Below are positions 39,651 through 52,587 of a stretch of DNA of 64,000 nt, piece after piece. A program made the position numbers and the translations under genes. Numbering within the stretch: the first letter of the stretch is position 1; each line of letters starts with the position of its first letter. Under the pieces are notes generated by a model. The model was not told the DNA's origin, did not search any database, and was given only the letters and a program-made list of their open reading frames with translations. The stretch is from Deinococcus frigens DSM 12807 (GTDB taxonomy: Bacteria; Deinococcota; Deinococci; Deinococcales; Deinococcaceae), in NCBI RefSeq assembly GCF_000701425.1, contig NZ_JNIW01000014.1, positions 1-64,000 on the forward strand. The letters run 5' to 3'.

Positions 39651-41105
39651 TCAGTCCTCCGCAACCACGCCCAGCGTTTCCAAACCCGGTGTCTCCAAAC
39701 CCAGCGTTTCTAAACCCAGCGCCACCTTCGCCGCGTCCACGGCCTCGCGCACCCGCTTGGGCGCGGTGCCGCCGTAACTCAAGCGATTCTTGACGCTTTC
39801 TTCCACGGTCAGCGAGGCGGCGACTTCGGCAGTCAGCAGCGGATGGGCAGCCTGTAATTCCTCATCGGTCAAGTCCCACAACTGCCGCCCACTGCGCGAG
39901 GCCAGCCCCACCAGGCCGCCCACCACCTCATGCGCCTCGCGGAAGGGGACGCCCTGACGGGCCAGGAAATCGGCGACATCGGTGGCCGTGCTGTAGCCGC
40001 GCGCCGCCGCCTCGCGGGTTTTCTCGGCGTGCCACTCACACCTGGGCAGCATGTCGGCGTACAGGCACAGCACAATACTCAGGGTGTCGTAGCTGTCGAA
40101 GACACCCTCCTTGTCCTCCTGCAAGTCCTTGTTGTAAGCCAGCGGCGTGCCCTTGACCACCGTCAGCAGGCCCATCAGGTTGCCAAAGACGCGCCCCGCC
40201 TTGCCCCGCGCCAGTTCGGCCACATCCGGATTCTTCTTCTGCGGCATGATGCTGCTGCCGGTGGTGTGAGAATCCGGCAGCGTCAGGAAGCCGAATTCAA
40301 AGGTGGAATACAGGATCAATTCTTCGGATAAGCGCGAGAGGTGGGCGGACAGGATGGCGCACCCACTCAGGAATTCCAGCGCGAAGTCGCGGCTGCCCAC
40401 GCCGTCCAGGCTGTTGGAGGTGGGGCGGGCAAAGCCCAGCGCGGTGGACACCGTGTGGCGGTCAATCGGCCACGGCGTCCCGGCCAGCGCCGAACTCCCC
40501 AGCGGCGACTCGTCCATGCGGGCGGCGGCGTCCCGCAGGCGGCCCTCGTCGCGCTCCAGCATGGCGGCGTAGGCCATGAACCAGTGCGCCAGCAGGATGG
40601 GCTGGGCCACCTGAAGGTGCGTGTAACCGGGCAGAATCACGCCCGTATCCAGCGCCCGCTCGGCCTCGGCCACCATCACGGCGCGCAGGGCACGCGTCTG
40701 GGCGGCCAGGTCCAGCGCCGCTTCTTTGGTGAATAACCGGAAGTCCACGGCCACCTGATCGTTGCGGCTGCGGGCGGTGTGCAGCTTGCCCGCCACCGGA
40801 CCAATTCGGTCTCGCAGGGCGGCCTCGATGTTCATATGCACGTCTTCGCGGTCCAAGCGCCATTCGAACTCTCCGGCGCGGATATCGTCCAGCACGGCGT
40901 TCAGGCCGTCGCTGATCTGGGTGACTTCCTCCCCGGTCAGAATGTCCACCTGCCCCAGCATGGCGACGTGCGCCAGCGACCCGCGAATATCCTGCTCGTA
41001 CAGCCGCTGATCAAAGGACACGGAGGCATTGAAGAGTTCCACAAGGCTGTCGGTAGCCTCGGCAAAGCGGCCTCCCCACAGTTTTTTTGCTGTTGTATCG
41101 GTCAT
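39651..41105 (-). CDS. argH: Argininosuccinate lyase
   Basis: A 484-residue homotetrameric lyase, the last step of arginine synthesis. KLWGGRFAEATDSLVELFNA, HTARSRNDQVAVDFRLF, GYTHLQVAQPILLAHW and the family signature GSSIMPQKKNPDVAELARGK are all present. The tail has three 5-residue GLETL-type repeats (15-bp units, 39670-39720) beyond the usual end. Its ATG overlaps the preceding GNAT stop (ATGA). Confidence 0.95.
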   Translation of the reverse strand: MTDTTAKKLWGGRFAEATDSLVELFNASVSFDQRLYEQDIRGSLAHVAMLGQVDILTGEEVTQISDGLNAVLDDIRAGEFEWRLDREDVHMNIEAALRDRIGPVAGKLHTARSRNDQVAVDFRLFTKEAALDLAAQTRALRAVMVAEAERALDTGVILPGYTHLQVAQPILLAHWFMAYAAMLERDEGRLRDAAARMDESPLGSSALAGTPWPIDRHTVSTALGFARPTSNSLDGVGSRDFALEFLSGCAILSAHLSRLSEELILYSTFEFGFLTLPDSHTTGSSIMPQKKNPDVAELARGKAGRVFGNLMGLLTVVKGTPLAYNKDLQEDKEGVFDSYDTLSIVLCLYADMLPRCEWHAEKTREAAARGYSTATDVADFLARQGVPFREAHEVVGGLVGLASRSGRQLWDLTDEELQAAHPLLTAEVAASLTVEESVKNRLSYGGTAPKRVREAVDAAKVALGLETLGLETPGLETLGVVAED

Positions 41106-41581
41106 GTCACTGCCTTCTGAAGATGAGTCTGAATAGCTTTCACCAGCACCACCGGCACCGGACTCCCTGGACTGGCAAACGTATACGCTTCGTCGCTCGG
41201 CATATATCCCAGCCGCCCATAAAGCGGGATGACTTCCAGATTGAATTGCGAGACGGCCAGCAGCACGCGCCCGAATCCGCGTTCGGCGGCCAGTGCCTCC
41301 ACCGCCCGCACCAGCGCTGCGCCGATGCCCTGGCCCCGTGCGCCAGGCAGAACCGCAAGGCGACTCAGCGTCAGCGTGTCCTGCCCATCCGGGCGGAAGC
41401 CGACGCAGCCGCAGACCTTTCCCCCACTGACGGCCACAAATCCGCCTGAGCCAGGGGCAAAAAGCGACTGCTCCAGCCCCTCCAGCGTCGTGCGGTTCCA
41501 GCTCGAGCGGGGGTCCATGCCTGCCGCCATCATCACCGCGTAAAAGGCGGGCAGGTCTGCGGGGGTGACGGGGCGAATCAC
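41102..41581 (-). CDS. GNAT acetyltransferase
   Basis: 159 residues from GTG 41581. IRPVTPADLPAFYAVMMAAG, LSRLAVLPGARGQGIGAALV (acetyl-CoA loop), VIPLYGRLGYMPSDEAYTFA. The start overlaps the stop of the next GNAT gene (GTGA), and the stop overlaps the argH start. Substrate unknown. Confidence 0.72.
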   Translation of the reverse strand: MIRPVTPADLPAFYAVMMAAGMDPRSSWNRTTLEGLEQSLFAPGSGGFVAVSGGKVCGCVGFRPDGQDTLTLSRLAVLPGARGQGIGAALVRAVEALAAERGFGRVLLAVSQFNLEVIPLYGRLGYMPSDEAYTFASPGSPVPVVLVKAIQTHLQKAVT

Positions 41582-42054
41582 GGGGCTTCCAGGGTCAGGC
41601 GCATCTCGTTGGTGGGGACCAAGCCCAGGCTGACGTAAGTGGATTTCCCCGCTTCGGAGGCGTGCAGGCTGACCTGTTCCACGCCGCGCGCCCGGCACTC
41701 GGCCAGCAGGGCCTGTATCAGGTGCCGGGCCAGTCCCTGCCCCCGCTGCGCTGGAACCACGTAAACATTCAGGATGTAGGCCCGCACCGGACCCAGGCTT
41801 CGCGGGCTGGGCGGCAGCGTCTGCCAGATCACGCCCGCCCCGGCCACCACCTGTTCCTCGGTTTCGATCAGAACGCCGGAATACGCACCGTCGGCCAGCC
41901 CCCCGCCTAGCCATTCCAGGCTGGGAGCCGAGGCCGCCCGCACCCGCTCCGGCGCGCTGCCCATGTCGGTGAACATGGCGTCGCGCTGTGCCTGGACGGT
42001 TTTGGCGTCCGCGACGGTGGCGGGCCGCAGGGTGAGGCCGGGGGGCAGGTTCAC
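41578..42054 (-). CDS. GNAT acetyltransferase
   Basis: 158 residues from GTG 42054. LTLRPATVADAKTVQAQRDA, AYILNVYVVPAQRGQGLARH (acetyl-CoA loop), GVEQVSLHASEAGKSTYVSL. The segment RDAMFTDMG resembles small GNATs near tabtoxin-resistance-like proteins. The start overlaps the DinB-like gene stop. Confidence 0.72.
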   Translation of the reverse strand: MNLPPGLTLRPATVADAKTVQAQRDAMFTDMGSAPERVRAASAPSLEWLGGGLADGAYSGVLIETEEQVVAGAGVIWQTLPPSPRSLGPVRAYILNVYVVPAQRGQGLARHLIQALLAECRARGVEQVSLHASEAGKSTYVSLGLVPTNEMRLTLEAP

Positions 42055-42491
42055 GCCTCCGTCCGCTCCCAGACCTGCGCCAGATGGTGCAACTGGTGCG
42101 CCACGTAATCCTGTGCCACAAACTCCAGCGTCACACTTGCGCCGCCGCCGATGTTCAGCGTGTGGGCCAGACTGGCGGGCGGCGAATGCGCAATGACGTG
42201 GGCCACCTGAAGCTGGTACGCCTCCCACAGCGCCACCATTTCAGTCCAAGACCGCTCCTGGTAGCCGCCCAGCGCCACCCAGGTGTTCTGATCGTAACCG
42301 GGCAAGCTCAGGCCAGCCTCAGCGGAGGCCCGCACGAAGCGCGCATGGTTATTCACGCCGCTGTCGATCAGGTGGCCCAGAATCTGTTTGGCGCTCCAGA
42401 CATCGGGGACGAGCTTGCGGGCAGTCTGCCCCTCGGGTAAGGCCCGCAGCCTCGGCAAAGCTTCAGCGACAACTTCAGCGAGGCCAGTCAT
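42051..42491 (-). CDS. DinB-superfamily protein
   Basis: 146 residues forming a four-helix-bundle pattern. SAKQILGHLIDSGVNNHARF has the first metal His and DYVAHQLHHLAQVWERTEA the C-terminal His pair of DinB/YfiT-like metalloproteins, many of which are thiol-S-transferases using bacillithiol or mycothiol. The ATG follows argG by 2 bp. Confidence 0.75.
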   Translation of the reverse strand: MTGLAEVVAEALPRLRALPEGQTARKLVPDVWSAKQILGHLIDSGVNNHARFVRASAEAGLSLPGYDQNTWVALGGYQERSWTEMVALWEAYQLQVAHVIAHSPPASLAHTLNIGGGASVTLEFVAQDYVAHQLHHLAQVWERTEA

Positions 42492-42493
42492 CC

Positions 42494-43750
<1,257 letters not shown>

Positions 43751-43872
43751 GGGGGGATTGTCTCCTAGAACGGGTGGGCAACGCAAAATCCCGGCGCGAG
43801 GCAGCGCCGCCCATCCCCAGAGATCGGGTCAGGCGGAGGCGTTAGCGTCGGGAGGTCAGGTCTGGCATCAGA

Positions 43873-43937
43873 TGTATTGTTATGCGCTTTTACCGCATAG
43901 CTATACAGAATCTAGCAGGCTGGAGAGGGAGGGTCAA
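43873..43937 (-). promoter_or_regulatory. argG promoter with overlapping dyad operator
   Basis: Minus strand: TTGACC (43932-43937), 17 nt, TAGATT (43909-43914). Just downstream, over the expected transcription start, lies a dyad: TGTATTGTTATGCG (43873-43886) facing CGCATAGCTATACA (43894-43907), 11 of 14 arm positions pairing, 7-nt centre. The place and the gene suggest an ArgR-type repressor (inference). The rest of the 43751-44083 gap has no gene that I can see. Confidence 0.65.
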
Positions 43938-44083
43938 GCTGCTGCCGACGGTGGCGCGGCCAGGATGTGGCGTTCTAAACAAGTCCTGCCGTCTCCCACC
44001 CATCTCTGACGTGGAAAAAGAGGCACTGCCACTCTACCTGGGCGTTTCCACAAATTGATGCTGTCGTTTCTGGGAAATGTTTT

Positions 44084-44917
44084 TTAATGCAAAGGCTGCT
44101 GGTCCAGGCCGCCCGCCTGCATCCGCATCCAGGATTTGACGCCGCTGGCCGCCGGGGTGTCGTGGACCAGGGCCGTCAGCACGCCCGCGCCGAATGGACA
44201 GACCACCATCACGCGGTCTCCGAACTCGATCTGCACGGCCTGCATGGGCATCTGGCCGCCCAGTTGCGTGCTGAGCGAAGCTGAGGTGCTACACAGAAAA
44301 CCCAGATACGCGCCGAGCTGGGCGGGCAACTGCGCCGATCCCGCGATCAGCTCGCCCTGCTCGCCAAACACGCACGACGACAGGACGCCGGGCAGCAGGT
44401 TGACGCCGCCCACACACGCCTGCGCGGCCTGAAAACTCAGCTCCAGCCCCCGCAGGACCGGGGTGCTGGGCTGGAGTTCTGCGGGGCGCTTTACCCCCGG
44501 GGAAGCGGGCACGTCGCTTGGCCCACCGCCCAGCCCAATGCCCAGCCCAATGCCCAGCCAGCCGCGCAGGGCCAGCAGCAGCGCCTCGGATTGCAGGGGT
44601 TTACGCAGCACCTCCAGCACGCCCAGTTCGCGGGCCTGACGGCGCAGGCCGTCCTCCACGACGTCGCTCATGAGAACCACCGCCAGCTCCGGGTGCTCCT
44701 CCCGCAGCCTGCGCGCCAGTTCCAGACCGTCCATGCCCGGCATCCGCACATCACTGAGGACCAGCGCGGTGTCGGGGGTCAGCACCTCCAGCGCGGCGCG
44801 GGCGCTGCTCGCCATCTGCACGCGGACGTGGGGCGAGAGCAGCCGGTGCAGAGACAGCAAAACGCCAGGACTGTCGTCTACAACCAGGACCGAGAGATGG
44901 GGCGAGGAGGCCGTCAT
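44084..44917 (-). CDS. Response regulator with C-terminal roadblock-like domain
   Basis: 277 residues. The receiver domain covers 1-118: acidic pair D14/D15, phosphoacceptor D56 in LSDVRMPGMDG, S84, and K106 in LRKPL. A linker with GLGI repeats (12-bp units) follows, then a roadblock/LC7-like domain from about 170 (GVLSSCVFGEQGELIAGSAQ; IEFGDRVMVVCPFGAGVLTA). Roadblock domains partner small Ras-like GTPases (MglB type). No DNA-binding output is present, so it likely acts by protein contact. The ATG at 44917 is chosen; the longer frame upstream is compositionally unlike protein. Confidence 0.78.
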   Translation of the reverse strand: MTASSPHLSVLVVDDSPGVLLSLHRLLSPHVRVQMASSARAALEVLTPDTALVLSDVRMPGMDGLELARRLREEHPELAVVLMSDVVEDGLRRQARELGVLEVLRKPLQSEALLLALRGWLGIGLGIGLGGGPSDVPASPGVKRPAELQPSTPVLRGLELSFQAAQACVGGVNLLPGVLSSCVFGEQGELIAGSAQLPAQLGAYLGFLCSTSASLSTQLGGQMPMQAVQIEFGDRVMVVCPFGAGVLTALVHDTPAASGVKSWMRMQAGGLDQQPLH

Positions 44918-45452
44918 GGTCCCCAGAGCGTAAGCAGGCGGCTGTATCGCACGCCTTACGCTTTCTGGAGATAAAGGTGGGAACTTCACAGTTGCTTCGT
45001 GGGATGCCGACTTCTTTACGAAAGCAGAATCGAGCGGGCCTTGAGGGGACCTCAAGCGCATCAATTGCCAGCTTTCAAGGTCAGCGTTCGGGGGGAGTGT
45101 TTCCAGATCCATCCCCACACCACATCCAGCTCCACACCAGGCCGCCGCACTCCGTCCAGCGCCGCCGGAGCCAGAGCATTCGTCAAACGAGAGTCTCTTC
45201 TCGACCCACGTGGGCGGGTAGACTTTGCTCAACAGGGTCTCAACAGGGTAAGGAAGAGAGAGCAAAATCGAGTCGCCGATATCTTGATGTCGGTAGCGGC
45301 GTGCCCGGTGACCCCCCCCGGCCCTTGCCCCGCTTCGCTCTTCCCTCCCCCGCACGCAAGAGGGCCGAGGGGGAAAACGCACGGCCAGGCTTCAATTTCA
45401 TGCGGCACCAGCGGAAGTCTGATGTCGCGGTGAGGGCATTTGCAGTCCTGCC
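44918..45452. other. Long intergenic region, no gene supported
   Basis: 535 bases. It holds a direct repeat (CAACAGGGT at 45228 and again near 45239), a small hairpin (CCGATATC TT GATGTCGG, about 45278), and GC-rich palindromic text near 45320-45370. Frames on both strands are open only because of composition and show no motif. Confidence 0.5.
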
Positions 45453-45929
<477 letters not shown>

Positions 45930-46133
45930 CGCCCAGGAGTGTAGTGCGCGCCCCGCCAAAACTTTGATCCACATCCTTCAGCCAGACCTTTCACCTGGGA
46001 ACTTTATGAATTGGGGGCCAGACAATTGACACCCTCGCCTGCCCATGACAGCATGTGTTCCACGCACAACTTGTACTGCGTCCAGCGTATGTGGCACCGT
46101 CCTCTACGTCTTCTGGATCACGGAGGTTCACCC

Positions 46134-47273
<1,140 letters not shown>

Positions 47274-47322
47274 GGCGGGTGGGGCGGCACCCAGGACTTG
47301 TTCTGAATGCCGCCCCGCTGCC

Positions 47323-47355
47323 CGCGCCCCGAATGAGTTTTGCGGGGCGCGTTTT
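47323..47355 (+). terminator. Terminator or attenuator after livJ
   Basis: CGCGCCCCG (47323-47331) pairs perfectly with CGGGGCGCG (47343-47351), followed by TTTT. Confidence 0.75.
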
Positions 47356-47467
47356 GATGGGGTGGTTGGGATGGCCAGTTTTGATCAGGCGCAGAAGAAG
47401 CATGGCATCCTGTTTTCGGTCACGGCCTCTCCGGTGGCACCCTCCCCCCGCCGCCTCCACGACTCCC

Positions 47468-47483
47468 CTCTGCTCCGCAGCTC
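47468..47483. repeat. Dispersed repeat copy, inverted relative to 9792-9807
   Basis: CTCTGCTCCGCAGCTC is the exact reverse complement of the 16 bases at 9792-9807. The 325-base livJ-livH gap holds this repeat and the terminator and no gene. Confidence 0.65.
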
Positions 47484-47598
47484 CATGAGTCACCTGTAGG
47501 GACAGAGGGGTCAAGCCAGCCCAGCCATTCGCACTCAATCATCTCAGTCTTTTTTCGCGGCCCTTGCCTTATCCCCCCTGCTCTGGAGGACTTGCCCC

Positions 47599-48459
47599 TT
47601 GACCACTTTTTTGCAACAACTCTTCAATGCCGTGGCGCTGGGCGGGGTCTACGCGCTGGTGGCGCTGGGCCTGACGCTGGTGTATGGCGTGATGCGCGTG
47701 CCGAATTTTGCGCACGGCGGGCTGTACATGCTGGGCGCGTACCTGACCTACGCCTCGCTGACCGGGCTGGGCATCGGCTACGTCCCGGCGCTGATCCTGG
47801 CGGCCATCGGGGTGGCGCTACTGGCCGCCCTGATGGAGCGGGTGATCTTTTATCCGCTGCGGGACGCGCCCCACGTCTCGCCGATGATCGCGGCCATCGG
47901 GGTGCTGTTCTTTCTGGAGGCCGCCGTGCAACTGATCTGGGGGCCGGATTTCAAGCAGATTCCCGCACCCATCAACGGCATCGTCGAGATCGGCGGCGTG
48001 ATCGTGACCTGGCAGCGCCTGATCATCATCGCCGCCAGCGTGGTGGTGGTGGTGGCCCTGAACTACTTCCTGAAACGCACGCTGACGGGGGCCACCATCG
48101 AGGCCATGTCGCAAAACCGTGAGGGCGCGCGGCTGGTGGGCATCAACACCAACCGGGTAGGCGCGCTGACCTTCGCCATTTCTGGCCTGCTGGCGGCGGC
48201 GGCGGCGGCCCTGATTGCCCCCACACTGCTGGTCAGCCCCAGTATGGGCGAGGTCATGAACCTCAAGGTCTTCGCCATCATCATCCTGGGCGGCATGGGC
48301 AGCGTGCCGGGCGCAATTGTGGGCGCGTTTCTGCTGTCCTTCGCCGAGACTTTTGGCGGCGCGTATATCAGTCTGGATTTCGCCGACGTGATCGGCTTTG
48401 CCATGCTGGTGCTGGTGCTGGCGATCCGGCCCCAGGGTCTGTTCAAGAGGGGCACATGA
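47599..48459 (+). CDS. livH: Branched-chain amino-acid ABC permease LivH
   Basis: A 286-residue membrane protein with about eight TM helices. [20 protein letters not shown] and [13 protein letters not shown] are the LivH signature, and [20 protein letters not shown] is the EAA-like loop that contacts the ATPases. The start is TTG 47599 with GGAGG 8 nt upstream. It overlaps livM by ATGA. Confidence 0.92.
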   Translation: MTTFLQQLFNAVALGGVYALVALGLTLVYGVMRVPNFAHGGLYMLGAYLTYASLTGLGIGYVPALILAAIGVALLAALMERVIFYPLRDAPHVSPMIAAIGVLFFLEAAVQLIWGPDFKQIPAPINGIVEIGGVIVTWQRLIIIAASVVVVVALNYFLKRTLTGATIEAMSQNREGARLVGINTNRVGALTFAISGLLAAAAAALIAPTLLVSPSMGEVMNLKVFAIIILGGMGSVPGAIVGAFLLSFAETFGGAYISLDFADVIGFAMLVLVLAIRPQGLFKRGT

Positions 48460-49437
48460 AGGGCTGGATGTGGTGGGTTGCGGTTTTTGCTTTAGCCGCC
48501 CTGGTGCCGCTCTTCGGGCCATCCGGCTACGTGCTGGACATCGGCGTGAACATCATGATCTACGCGATTCTGGCGTACGGCCTGAACGTGCTGCTGGGCT
48601 ATACCGGGCAGTTGCCGCTGGCACACGCCGGGTTCTTCGGCATCGGCGCGTATGCCACCGGCATTCTGACCCTCAAGTTGGGCTGGAGCTTCTGGCTGGC
48701 GTGGCCGGTGGCGGTGGCGATCTCCGCGCTGGCCGGGCTGCTGCTGGGGCTGGTGGCCTTCCGCACCAAGGGGGACACGTTTGCCATCTTCACCCTGGGC
48801 GTGGGCGTGATCATCATGCTGGTTATTAATAAGTGGGACGCGCTGACGGGCGGCAACGATGGCCTGAACGGCATCATGCCTCCCGCCGGGCTGGAGGCGC
48901 TGTCCAAGAGCGTGGGCCTGAAGCTGTCGGGCGGCTTTTACTATCTTGCGCTGATCTCGCTGGCGCTGACGGTGATCGCGGTGGCGCGGGCGCGGGGCAG
49001 CGTGTTCGGACGCTCCTTGATCGCCATTCGTGGCGGGGACGATCTGGCGCGCAGTGCGGGCATCGACGTCTACTCTCACAAGCTGCGGGCCATGATGCTG
49101 TCCACCGCCATCGCGGGCTTCGCGGGCGGGCTGTACGCCACCTATCTGGGCTTTCTGGGTTCGGCGGCCACCGGGCCGATCCAGACCTTTACCATCCTGC
49201 TGTACCTGCTGGTGGGCGGGCTGGGCACGCTGGCCGGGCCGCTGCTGGGACCGGCGCTGATGTACACGCTGGCGCAGAACCTCAAGGGCCTCCAGGACTA
49301 CCAGTACATCGTCTTCGGGCCACTGCTGGTGCTGCTGATCATGTTCGCGCCGCAGGGAATAGCTGGGCTATGGATGCGCCTGACCGCGCGGCGCACCCCG
49401 CCACCCGCTGCGCCGCCCACCCAGAAGGAGGCCAGCC

Positions 49438-49451
<14 letters not shown>
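48456..49451 (+). CDS. livM: Branched-chain amino-acid ABC permease LivM
   Basis: 331 residues with about nine TM helices. [20 protein letters not shown] and [14 protein letters not shown] are LivM signatures; [20 protein letters not shown] is the coupling loop. The C-terminal tail overlaps livG's start by 14 nt. Confidence 0.92.
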
Positions 49452-50269
<818 letters not shown>

Positions 50270-50277
<8 letters not shown>

Positions 50278-50977
50278 GGTCCGCGATCTGAGCGTCAATT
50301 ACGGCCACTTCACCGCCCTGCACAGCATCTCACTGAATGTGAATCCCGGCGAGATCGTGGTGATGCTGGGGGCCAACGGTGCGGGCAAGAGCACGCTGTT
50401 TCGCACGCTGTCGGGCCTGCAACGGGCCAGCGGCGGCAGCGCCAAATGGAAGAACACCCCGCTGACCGGCGGCACACCCGAGTACAACGTGGCGCACGGC
50501 GTCGCGCAGTGTCCGGAAGGCCGCCTGCTGTTCCCGGACCTGAGCGTAGAGAAAAACTTGCGGCTGGGTGCCTTCGTTCACCGCAAGGACACGGCGGGCA
50601 CCAACCGAGAGCTGGAGCGCGTCTACACCCTGTTTCCCGATCTGGTGCAGAAACGCAATGCGCCCGCCGGCAGCCTGTCGGGCGGGCAGCAGCAGATGGT
50701 GGCGATTGCCCGTTCCCTGATGGCCCGCCCCGAACTGCTGCTGCTGGACGAACCCAGCCTGGGCCTTGCGCCGATGGTGGTGGAGCAGGTCTTCGCCGCC
50801 ATCCAGCGCGTCAACGAGGCCGGGGTCAGCGTGCTGCTGGCCGAGCAGAACGCCTACGCCGCCCTGGACATCGCGCACCGGGGCTACGTGATGGAAAGCG
50901 GCGTGCTGACCTTGCAGGGCACGCAGCAGGAGCTGATGACGGATGACCGGGTTAGGAGTGCATATTTGGGGGTGTAG
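50270..50977 (+). CDS. livF: Branched-chain amino-acid ABC ATPase LivF
   Basis: 235 residues. Walker [10 protein letters not shown], signature [16 protein letters not shown], Walker [14 protein letters not shown]. It begins inside the end of livG (8-nt overlap). Last gene of the liv operon. Confidence 0.93.
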
Positions 50978-50988
50978 GTCGAGCTGCG

Positions 50989-51035
50989 AGCGGTGGAATT
51001 GGCAGTTCAAAGCCGATTCCACTGCTTTTATTTTG
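50989..51035 (+). terminator. Strong intrinsic terminator of the liv operon
   Basis: AGCGGTGGAATTGGC (50989-51003) pairs over all 15 positions, two as G-T, with GCCGATTCCACTGCT (51012-51026), followed by TTTATTTTG. It overlaps the last bases of the convergent nuclease gene. Confidence 0.88.
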
Positions 51036-52554
51036 CTCTCAGAAGCCGTCCCAACTGCCTCAGCGTTTCGCCCGCTTGCAAATCGGCCCAAGCGTGGTGC
51101 TGTCCGGAGGCAAAGTCAAAATCGTCGTTTTTTTTCTGATAGACGCGCACACCTTCAGCAGCGGCAGTTAGGATGACCCGCGCTCCCAGACGAAGGCCGT
51201 AGGATTTGACCTGCAAGAAGGCTTCTCGCCAGTCGCGCTCTCCTGCGGCGCGGTATTTAACTTCTACCAGAGCCTTGGCACGCTGCTCGGGCGCGCTGCC
51301 TGTCAGCCCGATTGCATAATCTGGATAGACCCGTTCGCCGCGTCCCATCCGCACCGGAAGTTGCCTGACCCAATCTTTCGGCTCCAACCCGGCACGTTGC
51401 AACAGTGGCTCAATCAACTGAATTTCAACGTCTCGCTCATTGGCAAGTGCGCTCAGATCAACTGATTTCTGCGGCGTGAAATGCGGAATGCCCGCCGGAA
51501 GGTCCGCTTTGGTGCCAAGCATTTGAAGGATTCGCTCGTATTCGCCGTGAGTTAGGGCTTTCCCGCTGGCTCCTTGCAAGTTGGCCTTAACGTACTTGTT
51601 CTGGCCCAACAAAGAATCACTGGCAATTTCCCGGAAATGAAGCGCGGGCAGGCGCAATGGCTGGCCGATTTGAACGGCGTGCTTGTAGTGGAAGAACGGG
51701 TCCTCGTAAGCGTCTTCTACCACCCGCCACAGCGAATGCACCGCGCTGACCGGGCTTCTGGCGTACATGATGCAAGCGTCACCGCGCCGCATATCCAGAT
51801 TGCCCTGCCAGTGCGTCTGCGCGACACTCTGATTCTCATCCATCCATTCCAAGTCATCGTTCTCAACGCCGCCGATCAGCAGCCAGGCGCTACGCGGCTC
51901 GGGAAGATCGTTGTTCTCACCGTCATCCACGTAATTCACCGAAAAGTCGTACATGAAGGCCAGCAGCTCCGGCAGCGACAACCCATTCAATCTGCGGAAA
52001 TCCCAAAATGCCGCGCAGAGCTGGGCGTAGTAGAGCCACCGCCCCAGACGATCATTCTTCGGGGGGACGGGCGGAAGTGGAATGCTGAAAGTTTCGGAAA
52101 TTTTGAGAACGAGGTAAAAGTTACCAGACACGGCATAAGGTAAAAAAACGTCTGGGTGGGCGAGATAAAGGCCCAGACTCAGCAAGTGCAAATTGGCGAA
52201 TACATCGTCCAGAGCAAGAACGTCACCGTCTTTCTCTGACAGCCGAACAGTACCCGAACTAACCAACTGAGTTAGGAGATGTCTAATTTGCTCAGGCGTA
52301 TTCGTAGCAAATTCCTGAGCGGCTTCACGAACGGCGGTGATGTAGGCAATTTCCTCGTCTCCAAGGGAAACCTCCTGCCATTCCAGTTCATCACTGCCAT
52401 GAACAGCAATCCAACCATCCACGCCCATAAAAGTTTCCAGCAGATCTGCACGTTCGGCAAAGTTGTCCAACCGCTCAAAGTAACTGAGCGCCAACTGACC
52501 TTCAGAAGACGCTATATACATCTCCCAGACAAACTCGTTTAGTTTTGCCGTCAC
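51028..52554 (-). CDS. Candidate modification-dependent restriction nuclease: EVE/PUA-like region plus PD-(D/E)XK
   Basis: 508 residues. The C-terminal 375-470 looks like an HsdR-N/PD-(D/E)XK nuclease: IQLIEPLLQRAGLEPKDWVR, Pro-Asp at 411-412, EVK at 431-433 (KALVEVKYRAAGERDW), then FLQVKSYGLRLGARVILTAA. The middle region (about 221-345) resembles an EVE/PUA-type modified-base reader: SAWLLIGGVENDDLEWMDEN, RRGDACIMYARSPVSAVHSL, VVEDAYEDPFFHY. Residues 1-200 are unlike anything I recognise and Asp/Glu-rich. GC content is visibly lower than its flanks. It faces the liv operon and lies by a repeat-free junction. A type IV defence role is inference; the EVE call is the weakest part. Confidence 0.62.
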   Translation of the reverse strand: MTAKLNEFVWEMYIASSEGQLALSYFERLDNFAERADLLETFMGVDGWIAVHGSDELEWQEVSLGDEEIAYITAVREAAQEFATNTPEQIRHLLTQLVSSGTVRLSEKDGDVLALDDVFANLHLLSLGLYLAHPDVFLPYAVSGNFYLVLKISETFSIPLPPVPPKNDRLGRWLYYAQLCAAFWDFRRLNGLSLPELLAFMYDFSVNYVDDGENNDLPEPRSAWLLIGGVENDDLEWMDENQSVAQTHWQGNLDMRRGDACIMYARSPVSAVHSLWRVVEDAYEDPFFHYKHAVQIGQPLRLPALHFREIASDSLLGQNKYVKANLQGASGKALTHGEYERILQMLGTKADLPAGIPHFTPQKSVDLSALANERDVEIQLIEPLLQRAGLEPKDWVRQLPVRMGRGERVYPDYAIGLTGSAPEQRAKALVEVKYRAAGERDWREAFLQVKSYGLRLGARVILTAAAEGVRVYQKKNDDFDFASGQHHAWADLQAGETLRQLGRLLRAK

Positions 52555-52587
52555 TCAATTATCCTACCCTGCTGCGCCCCGTCACCA

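Noticed and set aside
45228..45382. N-terminal extension of the response regulator from 45382
   Set aside because: The extra 155 residues are composition-driven, the receiver domain begins directly after ATG 44917, and no motif is lost by starting there.
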